This document shows, piece by piece, positions 63,936 to 64,000 of a DNA stretch of 64,000 nucleotides (position 1 is its first letter; every line of letters begins with the position of its first letter). The notes beneath the pieces were generated by a model that searched no databases, was not told the origin of the DNA, and saw only the letters and a list, made by a program, of their open reading frames with translations. The position numbers and the translations under genes are program-made. The stretch is taken from contig CM035358.1 of NCBI GenBank assembly GCA_020137815.1, positions 1,263,356 to 1,327,355 of the forward strand. The letters run 5' to 3'. Source of the stretch: Hormiphora californensis (lineage: Eukaryota > Ctenophora > Tentaculata > Cydippida > Pleurobrachiidae).

Positions 63936-64000
63936 CTGCAATTAGAAGAGGGGGGAATTAGGGATTATGAAACCAAAAGAGCCAAAAAACCTCCGCTGTA

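Overview
The window is animal nuclear DNA. The genes have many short coding exons separated by GT-AG introns, often 50-300 bases. The protein families are animal ones (a Rab24-like GTPase, the LCB1 subunit of serine palmitoyltransferase, UBXN7, LITAF, a family-31 glycosyltransferase, an SVOP-like transporter, and a very long thrombospondin-1/Ig protein). The intergenic DNA is full of small transposons, foldback repeats and CT/GA microsatellites. Compact genes, tiny introns and the giant TSP1/Ig gene fit a small-genome, early-branching marine invertebrate such as a demosponge. That is inference; no marker in the window proves the species.

Layout: 1-420 (minus) is the 5' end of a type II membrane protein with a hexapeptide-repeat stem. 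421-5250 is repeat territory, including a terminal-inverted-repeat element (839-3184) that carries a miniature LTR element (1318-2452). 5251-8394 (minus) is a secreted Thr-rich mucin-like protein. 8928-10792 (minus) is UBXN7. 10944-12449 (minus) is a leucine aminopeptidase. 13922-14892 (plus) is Rab24-like. 15198-23461 (plus) is SPTLC1. One SPTLC1 intron hosts a complete minus-strand atypical Rho-like GTPase (16121-17511) and another hosts tRNA-Ile(AAU). 24142-24514 (minus) is a LITAF domain. 25450-26504 (plus) is a GT31 glycosyltransferase whose 3' end is duplicated at 27752-28080. 28419-28889 (minus) is an unrecognised gene.

From 30190 to beyond the right edge runs one minus-strand gene of at least 52 exons, about 2,990 residues in the window. 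It has 18 thrombospondin type-1 repeats and about 19 Ig-like domains, and resembles hemicentin in general composition. The exon phases I derived agree across every junction, with one internal frame break. Its introns hold an SVOP-like transporter gene (37091-38610, plus), a small predicted membrane-protein gene (45108-45605, plus), a full-length non-LTR retrotransposon (51239-56072, plus), a retroposon with a 16-bp target-site duplication (43114-44408), and a 4-kb nest of foldback elements (58309-62431).

The points most worth a second look are: the nested atypical GTPase with a CaaX end; a contiguous block of about twelve Ig domains that have lost their disulfide cysteines; two minisatellites that amplify a 3' splice site; a hAT MITE family with perfect 8-bp target duplications, one copy placing a stop in an open frame; a TRIM element with a tRNA-complementary primer site; and four independent single-base frame breaks in otherwise intact coding regions, which suggest either assembly indels or real decay. 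I found no evidence of a prokaryotic-style system (operon, CRISPR, toxin-antitoxin).
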